Below, piece by piece: positions 9,901-21,257 of a DNA stretch of 62,013 nucleotides. The stretch's first letter is position 1; each line of letters opens with the position of its first letter. The notes beneath the pieces were generated by a model that was not told where the DNA came from, did not search any database, and was given only the letters and a program-made list of their open reading frames with translations. Made by a program: the position numbers and the translations under genes. The stretch covers positions 1 to 62,013 of the forward strand of contig JANQBS010000229.1 in assembly GCA_033085395.1 (NCBI GenBank), given 5' to 3'. This stretch comes from Xanthoparmelia taractica. Its lineage: Eukaryota; Ascomycota; Lecanoromycetes; Lecanorales; Parmeliaceae.

Positions 9901-11802
9901 TCCAAGACATTCGGTGCTTCGCATGTCCATCAGGTCAAACCTTCTTACTTAATTATTCATGTCAAACTTGCTGAAGCGGCCGTCATCACAAATGGTCCGA
10001 TTCGAATGGATGTTGAGTCTCGCGTATGACGCACTACAGGGCCTCCTTCTCCACAACGATTGTTGAGCGGAGAAAGACCTATGAGCTGTAAATGGTCGCG
10101 GAAAAAAAGGTGAAGCGTCATCCGTTCTGAAATGGGAGCAAAGTTCTGCCTCCAGGTTTTTCATATCCTTCTGAAGGAGAAATTGGTTCGCCAGCAGACC
10201 AGGGCCAATGATGCCCGATGACGACTGACAACCCTGCATTGAAATTGAGGCGTGAGTGTCAAAACACTAGTCCGAGGGGGAATAAACTGGATATAAGCGT
10301 CCCCAGTAGCAGACAATGATGTAGTTGTAGACAATCGGTTATCTCTAAGGTCCAGTTTACCCTAAAATTACTAGCTGTCGACAGGAATATGCTTTATAGA
10401 CCCTTCCCATCAATAATTCTACATACTTTCCTTGGAACATTATTACTATCATTATCAAAGACCGCACAGTACTAAGATTGTTCGACCGGCTTGCCCAAAC
10501 GTCCACCTCCACGGTTGACTCATCTCACCACTTTCCAAGAGGCCTCTTGACAAGCCCGGCCAAGCTTTTGCCCAGTCGATGCGGAATATATACATGACCT
10601 TATGAGGCATCGCAGGATTTTTTGCTAAACTTGTGGTTCGGGTCGGCAATCCTCCGGTTCTTAGGTTGGATAAACGTATCAGCGAGCAAGAGAGACGTCC
10701 CGAAGTCGCAACCGTTAAGGCAGGTATCCGGTACGAAGGAATCGACATTTGGCAAGCACTGCAAGCACTGCAAGCACTGCAAGCAACCGAAGTCACACAG
10801 CTACTGGCCTGTGAGGATCGAGCGGACTTGAGAATTCTGGCACGCGGCATTACCAGGAAAATTTCAGTCGACGCAATTTTCATCTCAGCTGCCAGCAAAA
10901 ACTCCGTCTTCCCCGATATTGACGGCAATTAACGGGAAGAAGTTCCCGGAAGCCGTGAGATATCTTCAGTCGCGCCTTTGAGCTGTCAAAGTCGAGCCCT
11001 TGCTCTTCCTAAGAAGGGGAAGTAGAAGAAACTTCAGGGAGTACATGCAGAGCATGTACCATTTGATTGCTTGACAGGTACTTTTGACAGGTAAGCCTTT
11101 ACCTTTTCTGTCGCGTGCGCTTCTGGGACGTACATATTGTACAGGGTTCATGCCGCAGGGCTAACGACAAGTTCAGAAAGAAAGAAAGAAAGGAAAAAAC
11201 ACTTTGGACACTTGGACCCTAACATAACTATCTTTTGAAAAGACCGACTTAACTTTAAGGAGCTAAAAAGGGGCAGAAGCGAATCGTTTTACCTTACCAA
11301 GTACCTTACCCTTGTTGTTGACGCCGGACCAAGCTTAGAAGGAAAACGTTGGCCCCCCCCCCTCCCTTCCCAAAGCCCAAGGTTTCCCCCCCAGCTCGGT
11401 GGCATTCCTCTGGAGCGCCCCCGGGAAAAACCCAAAGAACCCTGAGCCTCTCTTTGCTCCTTTGGCTCCTTTCGTACTACGATCCTCCCCCTTCGATCCT
11501 ACCGTATACATAACCAAGCAATCAGCCGTCTCCCGTTTCATCCTTCAAACAAGATCGATTGGCACATCTTCAAACCTCTTCTTCCCTTCTTAGGAAATTC
11601 TTCAAAGAACCCAAAACCAAAAAAGATTCCGCCTCAATTCAATCCATCCATATCATCCACCAAATTTACTCTCCCCTGACCCTGCCACTTCTCCCCCGCA
11701 TTCTACCGCCAAGCCTAGCCTACCACACACCTATCCCCTGCCAACCAATCCTCCTCTACCTGACGTCGCCCAACAATCAATTCGGTTGCTATCCGCCAAA
11801 AC
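6903..11802. other. Gene-poor 4.9 kb interval
   Basis: No gene could be supported on either strand. Frames are short, overlap on opposite strands (for example 10455-10928 minus against 10633-10932 plus) and show no domain. A 96-codon minus frame at 9949-10239 and its continuation towards 9539 have ordinary composition but no recognisable motif. The DNA is not obviously repetitive apart from a small 9-bp minisatellite. The last 500 bases (about 11300-11800) are pyrimidine-rich and are probably the promoter and 5' leader of the zinc-finger gene. Non-coding transcripts or decayed genes cannot be excluded. Confidence 0.5.
10752..10787 (+). repeat. 9-bp minisatellite, four units
   Basis: Three perfect GCAAGCACT units and one variant (GCAAGCAAC). 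The unit length of 9 keeps the overlapping frames open, giving repeated Gln-Ala-Leu on one strand and Ser-Ala-Cys on the other. Confidence 0.9.
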
Positions 11803-13479
11803 ATGGTGGACAAAGCAACCTCCAAGCAGAGCCCAACTGTCAAAGCTGGAGCCTTTGCTGCCGACATGGCCGCTCGCCCTTTTCAGTGCGAATGGCATCA
11901 GGGGTGTCCAAAGGTAAGCCATCTTGCGCCGGACGCTCCACCTCGGTAGCGTTCCTTCCACACCACCTCAAGGCTGATCGCGATCGCATCCCACAGAGTT
12001 TTAATCGAAAGTCCGATCTCCAACGCCACTATCGAATACATACCAATGAACGCCCCTATGCCTGCGACTACACACCTTGCAACAAGACTTTCATTCAGCG
12101 CAGCGCCTTGACCGTCCACCGCCGTACCCATACGGGTGATAAGCCTCATAAGTGCCCATTTACGGGTTGCGGAAAGTGTTTCTCGGATGTACGTTTATTC
12201 AATTGGGTTACGGAAACCTGCAAGAGGCTAACACTACCTTGCAGTCCTCGAGTCTGGCCAGGCACCGCCGCATACATACCAATGACAAGCCCTACATTTG
12301 CAGGAACCAGCGCTGCAAGAAAGCGTAAGCATGCATGACCCGCTACACCGTCACTCTCCGGCTCTTGCTAATGATGAATCTAGCTTCTGCCGGAAAACCA
12401 CCATGACAAAACACATTCGAAAAGAACATCCTGCAGAACCCATCCAGGAGGATCAGGATGCTGAGTACTCGGATGATGACGCCTCAGATGAAGATGAGCT
12501 TGAAGAAGATACCGAAGAGAGCAAAGAAGATCCCCAGCTTCCTTATCAGGAGCCGGCGGACGTTGATCAGAGGAATCAATCCGTTGGGACACCGAGCCAA
12601 TACAACAGAAGCCTTTGGCGTCTCCCTGGAGAAACGGTCCAACGTCCAAGTCCTGTCCGGCTGCAAATGCCAATCCCACGCTCCGAAGTCTCGATTCATG
12701 AGATCAAGCTTGAGCGCTCGTGTTCTTCCACCCCCCAAAGATCCTTGACCGAACCATATCCCACTGGACCGATGCCTTCATCCGAGTACTCTCACGTCAG
12801 AGCGGACACCATACCTGACGGCTTGCCCCAAGCACCTGCAAGTAACGGTGTACCCACCCAGTACGCGCTACGTAATGATGGCAACATGGGCCTTTGGAGT
12901 CCACAGTCGCTGCAGGACAGTCCTACTAGCCTCGCACACTCATCTCCAACCTCCGCCAGTACCCAGTCTCATCCGCTGTTTCCAGCCCAGTCTTACCAGT
13001 TGCAGCACGTTATCCTGCCTTCCGAGCCAATGTCGTATCCGGACCACCAAGAAACCGTTCGGAACCTCGAGCAATTGAAACTCGAGCAGTCCCAGCTGCA
13101 TCAATACAGCGGCCTATCACATAACGTTCCTCGGCAAGAGGCCTACACTAATACGTCGCGGGAGGCTTCTCAACACCATGCATACAATGGCACACAAGTT
13201 CAAGCCGTCCCTCAGCACTATCAGACTGAAATGCCACCAACAACGGCATCGGCACAATCAATGGCCCAGTACACAGCGCCCCTACCAAAGGCGCTTTATC
13301 ATCCACCTCAGTTCCTTCCCCCAGACAACTACCCTGTTGGTAACCAATTGTTTTCACCCCACAACAATGGCGTGTACCAATACAATGATGGGCTGGATTG
13401 GTGGAAAGAAGAGGTCAAACCAGAAGATTATTGGAGCCTAATGCCAAGTCAAAGAATGCAAGGCACTGACTGGATGTGA
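11803..13479 (+). CDS. Four-finger C2H2 zinc-finger transcription factor
   Basis: Spliced model: exons 11803-11913, 11997-12188, 12245-12324 and 12384-13479 (introns 83, 56 and 59 nt), giving 492 residues. Joining the exons produces four tandem C2H2 fingers in residues ~29-135. The first intron falls inside finger 1 right after its second Cys and the second inside finger 3; linkers read HTNERPY, HTGDKPH and HTNDKPY. The last finger ends TKHIRKEH. An acidic stretch follows (about residues 145-175), then a long Gln/Pro/Ser-rich tail typical of an activation region, ending in a Trp-containing acidic segment. The protein should be a nuclear DNA-binding regulator; the target is unknown. I do not recognise a named orthologue. 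The join is supported by phase, GT..AG ends and restored finger spacing. Confidence 0.92.
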
Positions 13480-14420
13480 TGATCGCCTGGATTTTTATCT
13501 CATGGACGACTCCACCGTCTATGCCCCCACACACATTACCAGCCGCTGACTTGAAACGACACGAATTCCGTCACATTATGCATAGCGAACGACTTTACGT
13601 ATCTCATTCTCAGCAACGACTTCTACCACAGCAATGTTCCCTTTTGCCTCTCCGAACTCACGATCTAACGACAGCCGGCCGGATACGTCCCTGCTTGACA
13701 TCTTTACTCAACAAAAGTTCGAGATATCCCACATCGTTTCTCTTATCTACATGTCTCTGTACGACTTGGAATGAACTCTGCTAGTCTTGGACATCATCTG
13801 TCATCATCACTTCTGCTCCATCTCTCCAATCTCATCGATCACTGCATTTTGGGCGTTACCGGAAAGGGAAAAAGAAGCCATTGGGCGGCATCGAAAGTTC
13901 GAGCCTCTGGCCGACTCGATTTCTTTACTTCATTGTTGAGCAAACCTGTCTACGCCGCGATGAACCGAATCAGTAGTCTGGGTATATATGTCTAGTACGG
14001 CCTTTCTCTGCCTTTGCATATAGCTTTAGCAGCGACAGCATGATACCAAAAGAATTTGAAAGACGTTGCTCAATCCACGTTTTTCTCAATGCTCACTAAT
14101 GCCATCTTCGTCTCCATATCCATATCCGTCTCCATCCGAAAGTCCAACACACAAACGCGCTTCCATCACAGAAAAAGAGAGAGAAAGAATGAGTAAGGTA
14201 AGATGTGCACAATCACCGAAACCGAAAACAAAATAAAGGGGGGGACCAAGCGCACCCCGTCTCTCTATCTCGCAGTCTATCTCTCCATCTATCTGTCCGT
14301 CTAAACCCCCATTTTACGTAGAAGTACCAACTTTGCACAATAATCTGTGTCAAACCCCCATCTTACGTACGCACCAACCTTTGCACGCATGAACTTCCGA
14401 GTCCCGAGTTCGAGTTCATA

Positions 14421-14460
14421 CATGTCATGTCATGTCATGTCACATCATGTCGTGTCATAT
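14421..14460 (+). repeat. (CATGT)n pentamer repeat, degenerating
   Basis: Four perfect CATGT units followed by variants (CACAT, CATGT, CGTGT, CATAT). Confidence 0.9.
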
Positions 14461-14831
14461 CATTATTCATTCTCACGTCCCAACGCAAAAAAAAAAACGC
14501 CCTGACCGCCCCATCCACCGCCAGCCGCCCCACCTCATCCGTTTGCATTGCATGAAGTGCAAAAGAGCACGTACGTACGGAGTACCTTATTCATAATAGC
14601 AGCCCCATGCTCCACCCCCCCCCCCCCCCCAAATTTTTTCAGTCACAGCCAGCAGGCACGATTGCTTTTCCCGTCCAATTTTCTTTTTGCATTTTTTTCC
14701 CCCTCTCTATTGCGAATGTGTATACGTCAGCATGCGCGAAAACGAAAGAAGAACGCACAGGCCCCTCCCCTCCCCTTCGTTTTTTTTTTTCGGCTTAGGG
14801 AATTGCCAGAACGGGGGGACACGGACGTAAA

Positions 14832-15640
14832 ATGGAGGGAGGGAGGGAGGGAGGGCTTGGACCGGGTTGGATTCAGTTGGGTTAAGGTTGAGGGTACTGG
14901 GTGGGTACCGGGTACGGTGGGTAAGTTAGCTAAGGTAGGTGAGTAAGGTGGGTAAGTGGATAAGGTGGATGAATAAGGTGGGTAAGGATTGGGTACCGGG
15001 TAAGTAGGTAGGGGTAAGGTAGGTGAATCAATCAGGGGGGTAAGATACGGGCCGGGTAAGGTTTGGTACCGGGTAAAGTAGGTAGGGTAGGTAAGGTGGG
15101 TAAGGGTTTTGAATTATGTGCGAGGAACGGTGCATTGCGCTCGGTGGGCCTAATTGTCATAGAGGGGAAGGGGGGGGGGGGGCAGGTGGATCTAGATGAG
15201 GATGAGGGTGTGGAGGGACGGATGGACGGACCGGGCGGGTGGTTACGGGGTAAGAGAGTGAGAGGGCAAGGACGTGGGGACGGGGATGGGAAGGGTGGGA
15301 AGGGTGGTAAGACCGGGTCCGGTGGATCGATGGGATGAGGTGGGATGGGGCGTGGTGATCTGTCATGGGATGAGATGGGGCGTTGTGGCGTTTTGTGGAG
15401 GTGGATGGTAGGGAAGGGCAAGGAAGGAGACGGTGACATGGAATCGGGCCGACGCGAACGGATGGGATCGGTGGGTTGTGATGAGAGAGATCGATGGGAG
15501 ATCTAAATTGTGTATTTTGATCTGGGATTACCGGGGAGGGTGAGGGGGGGGGGCCAAAATGGTGGTGCTTTATGGGGGTCTGGGGCCAAGATGGGTGAGG
15601 CCGTGGGATTGGGACACCGAGGGTTGGGGGGTCGTGGATG
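14832..15640 (+). repeat. G-rich GGTAAG/GGTAGG island
   Basis: The + strand carries many imperfect copies of GGTAAG, GGTAGG and GGTGGGTAAG (densest at 14884-15115), plus (GGGA)n near 14834 and a long G-run near 15170. It has many G3 tracts, so G-quadruplex or R-loop formation is possible. It lies between converging genes. Confidence 0.85.
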
Positions 15641-16017
15641 GATTGGTTAATACTTGTGTGAGATGTTTGGTCCGTGCTGGATTGGGTTTGGTTGGAACAG
15701 GGCGTATGGTGCACGGTACCGAATTTGGAGATGAGATGACAAGAGGGAAGGTGATTGATGGTTCAGAATGGACTGCTGCAGGCTGAGTGAGGTGTACTGC
15801 TGACTGTCAACAGTGCAATGGCTCTTCAAGGACCGATCTATGAGTCTGTGTTCCTAGGCTGGCGCCGTACGTAGCATTCTTTAGCTTCGGACGGGCGCCG
15901 AGGGTAAGACGCCAGAGCAGGCTGAAGTTTGATTCTGACTATACCTCCTGAAGTTGGTGTTGCGAAGGCCATTCTCCATTCCGTCTTTGCACAAGAAGCT
16001 CACTGTACGAGTGCTAG

Positions 16018-16632
16018 CTAACCAGCCCTGACGACCACTGACGGGTGATTTTTAGCATACGTGCTCAGCTCTGGAAGCCAATTCATGTTATAGTACATCC
16101 TGTCATAGACAAGATATCTAAGAGGCCCGTTGATTGTGAGCTGCTTGAGGCTGGGAAGCACGGAAAGACGCTGGATGTAGGAGGGGCCCACAGCGTCGAA
16201 ACGGACAGCAGTGATGCTGCTGGCATTATAGGACCCAATAGCTGCCGCAAAATCCTCGAGGATTAAGGGTACGATCCCTTTTCGAAATTGAAAGTGTTTC
16301 CGCTATCGTAGATCCAAGTCGCCTCTAGGTAGAGCTGCCGGGAGCTGAGAGCGAGTGCAAGTGGGGTCGAACCGTTTCTTCGCTCATCATCCATCTTCCT
16401 GATGCCACCGCATTTCTTTGCTAGATCGCAAGCGGCTCGGTACCCAATCTTTGAACAGTTCCTGGTGTCTACGAGGGCGAATCATGACATCTCCATCCTT
16501 GACAAGAGTGTATCTCCAGATGCGGTTGCGGATTTCCGGAGGGAGCCTGAGTATTGGGAATGGATGTTGGCCTGTCAAAGTGGACTTCTTCCTGGGCATG
16601 GCTGATGAGAGACTGGCGAACTTCTGTAACAA
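16018..16632 (-). pseudogene. F-box-like (2EXR-type) protein gene with two frameshifts
   Basis: The first frame (16632-16387) opens with the fungal F-box-like hallmark LRLPPEIRNRIWRYTL, then stops in tandem TGA TGA. Dropping one base near 16384-16390 lets the next frame continue with LALALSSRQLYLEATWIYDS, which ends at TAA near 16265. Restoring one base there gives LEDFAAAIGSYNASSITAVRF and on to a stop at 16018. The two shifts compensate (one insertion, one deletion), and the combined reading would be a normal-length member of about 200 residues. No GT..AG intron explains either break. Members of this lineage-expanded family are usually uncharacterised. It could be a genuine pseudogene or a gene hit by two sequencing indels. 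Confidence 0.75.
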
Positions 16633-18554
16633 GGGTGAAAAAGCAGTAAGAGTTCTGTGGGCTGATGAATAAATGCGAGCCCAGTAAGTGTCTGGATGTT
16701 ACCCGGAAGTGTTGTCAACTTGGAACAAAACCAACAATTGTTACTGATGTAATGAGTATCCCTCCAAGACAGACGAAACCTGGCGCGTGTGGGGTGAGTG
16801 TCACAATTCGCGTTGGCAGGCCCGATGGCTGTGGCGACGATTTGAAGTGTTCAGTTGGTTGAGGACGCGGGTGGGTGGTGAAGCTGTGTTGTGAGTAGAG
16901 TAGGGTGGACTTCTCGGTAAAGAGTCGGCATTAGAGCGTTGAACGGTTGAAGGAATAAAGGCCGTCACGGCCGTGGAATCTGTGCTCCTATGCGAAATTC
17001 ATTTGCTTGCCATGAGACTCCAGATTGCTCTTGTGCCAGAGACACTGCAGCTGTTAGCAAGATAAGCATCAACAGAGCATCAACCGATAATTTAAAGCAA
17101 GCCTGAAATTATCCAAGATGTTGCTCTCTTATATGCATCAAGCAGAAACACAAAGGTACATCTGCTAAGGAGGCAGGAGTAGCAGCATACATGCAATAGC
17201 TTTCCCCGTATGACAACTATGACCGCCTTCTTTCCATCTGTTTAAAGTAGCAAAGTCATAAGGTTACAATTCCCAGAACCGCCCATCATAACAGCCCTCA
17301 CTCAGCAAATAGTAAACGCTATATCAGCTCTCTTTCTTCCTCTGCCCGTGATTATTCTTGTAGTACTGGTAGACAACGAACTTTTGAGCGCCTCCCCGAC
17401 ATCTTAGACCAGGTTCTCCGCTTCCTGAGTCAATACTCATGGAACGTTTGATGATTATCTACCTACTGTTGCGTCAGTGTGATCAACTCCCATGCTCCGT
17501 TTCTCTCAACACTCGGGGCACACCGCTTCTTATCGATGCCGCAGATCAAACGAGTGAGCACGGCTCTACAGATGTCGTCAATCAACTATGTATTCAGCTC
17601 AACAAGCGTAAGCTCTCATTCGTCAATATTGGCCTGCTACGACGGCCCACTTCCAGGTTGACTTTCACAATAGTCTCCACACAAGGTACGGAAGATGCTG
17701 AGGAAAGGTTAAAGATGAGTCCCGTAAACAAGCATCTTCAATGAGTCAGGGATGCCAGCATTAGGTATATCCACCCTAGAGTACTTCGGCTCCTGTTCTT
17801 GCTTGTAACGTGTGCCTCCAGTCTATGTTTACTCCGAATTCGGCTGCCGTGTCAGTGGTGCTTGCGGGTACAGCTATCTAGCCTATGTCGGACATGTTTT
17901 GTTAGTATAACTTCGGTTATACATATTTCTGTTGCTGTGATTGGACTGCGGAGTTTGATTTGTGAGAAAATGCCTTGATAGCAAGAGCGTGGAAGGCTTT
18001 GCATCCCGACTTCGAGAGTCACGGCGGCTGCCGATATATGGACAATAATTTGACCAATATGAGCTTTTCAATTCGCGATTTCTTCTCTTTTTGGGTTGAT
18101 TGATCCGATCTCGTCCATCAGAAAGTCCGTCATTTATCAGCACATCCATCGTTGCTGGGATTTCGTAAGGACTCTTAACAGCGCCACAGCATCTTGCGCT
18201 ATCCCAACGCCTCTCTGAAGGTCACAAACCCTTTCCGAACCCATAGTCCATACAATCAGTTTAGCCCAGCGCACAGAAGCTGGATTACATTGTGCTATCT
18301 AAGGGAATGGTGAGGGCGAAGGGTAAGAAGCCACAAAGGGAAGAAAGAGCGAAAATCCGGAGACCGGACCAAAGATCCACCGATGCTGTTCGCTAACCAC
18401 AATCGGATCAGCAAATCAGGCGGAAGAGAACTTTCTCGACAACATCAAGTCAACGATGGCTTGCCACCGTCGGCCATGAGACCTCCTTCCTTTCTGAATC
18501 TTTGTTCATAACACCAATCTATTGTTTACATTTCAACATCACCATACCGCCTTC
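16633..18554. other. Intergenic DNA before YME1
   Basis: About 1.9 kb without a supportable gene. Small frames (17439-17744, 17883-18149) show no domain. The final few hundred bases should hold the YME1 promoter. Confidence 0.5.
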
Positions 18555-21257
18555 ATGGCGTTCCAGGCTCCAGCAGCGGTATGTACACGCCACTTGTTTC
18601 ATGAGTAAATCTAACATATGCCTTGAGCAGAGCATGGCCTCTATAACCTCAGAGCTATGGCCATCTATGAAGTCTTCATTCAAGGCCCCCTGGAGAAATC
18701 TACCGCTGCAATCGCCGCCAGGGGTTGCGTCCGCGCCTCAAAGTCTTGCAGGGCAGCTAACCACATCAACTGGGCCACCCATCGCGAACAGCAATGTCAG
18801 TTCAAAGACCTGCGCCTTTTCGGCCATGTACTGACCTTGATAGTTTGTATCAATATCAAAGCTGCCAGACTGCTTAGCATCGGCGCCCATGGCCACTCTC
18901 CGGCCTCTGCACATGAGAGGGACCATGCCAGTCGGCCAACCATTGACCATAGGAACAATCTGTATGTCACGACAGCCAGGTTTTTCGCATGGGGTTTATG
19001 CTTACCGATACAGCTTCGTCCAAGATCCTTCAAGCTGCAAATCCACTTTTCCTAGGGACCTCATTTATGTCACGGACTACAAGGTCCTATTCAACATTAC
19101 CACCTTTTCGACTCATCCGCCATTACAGGCCAATTAAGTCTAGCTTACCTGGTATCGTTCAGCGACGGGCTTTAATTGCTGGGAGCTCCTCCCAGAATCT
19201 ACTTGCGCATATGGAACAAACGGCCAACAACAATCCCACAAGCCCAACGGCCCAGAACGCTTTCTACTCAGCATTACTACGTGCTGATATGCCGGCGATC
19301 CTGGTGGAGCGCTACCAGTCTGGGCGTTATGCTTCGAACGCTGCCTGCGAGACTACGTATCACCGAGCACTCGAAAAACTCGCCCGTACAGAAGGGGCTT
19401 CGGCTGTAGGAGGCGGAACACAAATACAAGGGCGCAGCAACATGTCCAACACACAGCTACAGGCTATTGGCCAGGCTATTGCAGCACAATCAAGAGGCGG
19501 AAGTGGTGCTGGCGCCAAGGCGAGCGGCTCCGGGACCGGGGAAAAAGCCAGTCCGTTATACGTGGTCGTCGATGAATCGATGGGTTCCATTATTTTCAAA
19601 TGGGTCAGGTTTAGTTTAATCTTCGTGCTGGTTGGTTATTTTGCGTTGGTCGTGCTCCAGCTGGTCATCGATGCTACTGGGGTTCTCAAGAAAGTTGGAT
19701 ATGGCGCTACCAATGAAGCTCAGCCTCAGCAGCAGACCGTCCGCTTCTCCGACGTTCATGGGTGCGACGAGGCCAAGGAAGATCTTCAGGAACTCGTCGA
19801 ATTCTTGAAAAACCCTGAGAAGTTTTCGACACTCGGTGGAAAGCTGCCCAAGGGTGTCTTACTAGTTGGGCCCCCTGGTACTGGAAAGACATTGCTAGCT
19901 CGTGCTGTGGCTGGAGAAGCTGGTGTACCCTTCTTCTTTATGTCCGGTGCCGAGTTTGACGAAATTTACGTTGGTGTTGGCGCCAAGCGGGTTCGCGAAT
20001 TATTTGCCGCTGCTCGATCAAAGGCCCCAGCAATCATTTTCATTGATGAATTGGATGCCGTGGGAGGCAAACGCAACGAAAGAGACCCGGCATATGCCAA
20101 ACAATCCCTCAATCAGTTGCTTACCGAACTCGATGGCTTCTCACAAGAGACTGGAGTCATCATACTCGCGGCGACGAATTTCCCGAAACTGCTCGACAAA
20201 GCTCTCACCAGACCCGGAAGGTTTGACCGCAATGTTGTTGTCCCTCTGCCCGACGTCCGTGGCCGTATGGAAATCCTCAAGCACCACATGAGGAACGTGC
20301 CAGTAACTCCCGAGGTCGACGAGTCCATCATCGCACGAGGCACCACCGGCTTCTCTGGCGCGGAGCTCGAGAATCTTGTCAACCAAGCCGCAGTCCGGGC
20401 AAGCCGCAATAAAGCTACAAAGGTCAGCATGTTGGACTTTGACTGGGCTAAAGACAAAATCATGATGGGAGCTGAGCGGCGGAGCGCTGTCATTCAAGAG
20501 AAGGACAGAATAATGACAGCTTACCACGAGGCTGGGCATGCGCTCGTTGGCTTGTACACAAAAGGAGCCATGCCACTATACAAAGTCACCATCATGCCTC
20601 GCGGCCAAAGTCTGGGCATGACGTCCTCAATGCCCGATATGGACAAAGTCAGCCAGGCCAAGGTGGAATTTGTTGCTCAAATCGATGTGTGTATGGGCGG
20701 AAAGGTTGCTGAGCAATTGGTCTATGGGGATGATAATGTCTCAAGCGGTTGCTCGTCGGTACACACTCCCCTTCGCGCAGGCAAAGGCTAACGCTCATAG
20801 CAGGCAGGACCTCACGTCAGCGACCCAGGTAGCCTACCAAATGGTGACCATGCACGGCATGTCCGACGTCCTCGGCAACATGGACTTTGCAAGTTCCTAC
20901 GAACAGCTCTCCTCCGAAACCAAGCTCAAGATCGAACAAGAAGTCATCCGCATCGTGGAAGAGGGCAAATCCCGCGCGACCGCACTCCTGACGGAAAAGA
21001 GAAAGGAATTGGATATGTTGGCGAAAGCGCTGGTGGAGTACGAGACGCTGAGCCGGGCGGAGATCGCCAAGGTGCTCAAGGGCGAGAAACTCGATAAGAT
21101 GACGACGATGCTGCGGACTCCGCTGAAGTTGCCGGAGATTGTGCTGCCGCCCGGTATGGGTGGGGAGAGCTCGTCGCCGCCTTCGGCCAGGGATGTAGAT
21201 CAGGGGCCGGATAACGGACGGGGCAATGGGGGTGGGGTGGGGGGTGCGAGATTATAG
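18555..21257 (+). CDS. YME1: Mitochondrial i-AAA protease (Yme1, FtsH family)
   Basis: Spliced model: exons 18555-18578, 18631-18795, 18862-18961, 19014-20758 and 20808-21257 (introns 52, 66, 52 and 49 nt), giving 827 residues. Yme1 is an ATP-dependent zinc metalloprotease of the inner mitochondrial membrane, active in the intermembrane space. Seen directly: one membrane segment (about residues 288-312), Walker A GPPGTGKT (about 382), Walker B IIFIDELDAVGG, the RPGRFDR region, and the zinc site HEAGH (about 601-605). The last intron splits the conserved SS|DL peptidase segment. The N-terminal exons are less certain. They were chosen because donors (GTATGT, GTCAGT, GTATGT), CTAAC/CTGAC branch sites and phases all agree. 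A frame opening at ATG 18989 also exists but would begin inside the third intron. The membrane topology, one segment rather than two, argues for the i-AAA type over the m-AAA type. Confidence 0.95.

Larger units (their letters stand above)
13480..16017. other. Convergent intergenic region with low-complexity and G-rich DNA
   Basis: Contains the probable 3' untranslated region of the zinc-finger gene, a CATGT pentamer array, a C-run and T-runs near 14615-14790, and a long G-rich island (about 14832-15640). Frames here, such as 15032-15439 and 15157-15714 minus, are Pro/Ser/His-rich translations of the C-rich strand and are not taken as genes. Confidence 0.6.

Noticed and set aside
10455..10932. 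Overlapping sense and antisense frames of 99-157 codons
   Set aside because: Both are kept open by the 9-bp repeat and ordinary chance; neither shows a domain or splice support.
18989..19013. ATG at 18989 as the YME1 start
   Set aside because: It lies inside a well-formed 52-nt intron (GTATGT..CAG). Splicing links three upstream exons in phase and gives a normal-length protein.
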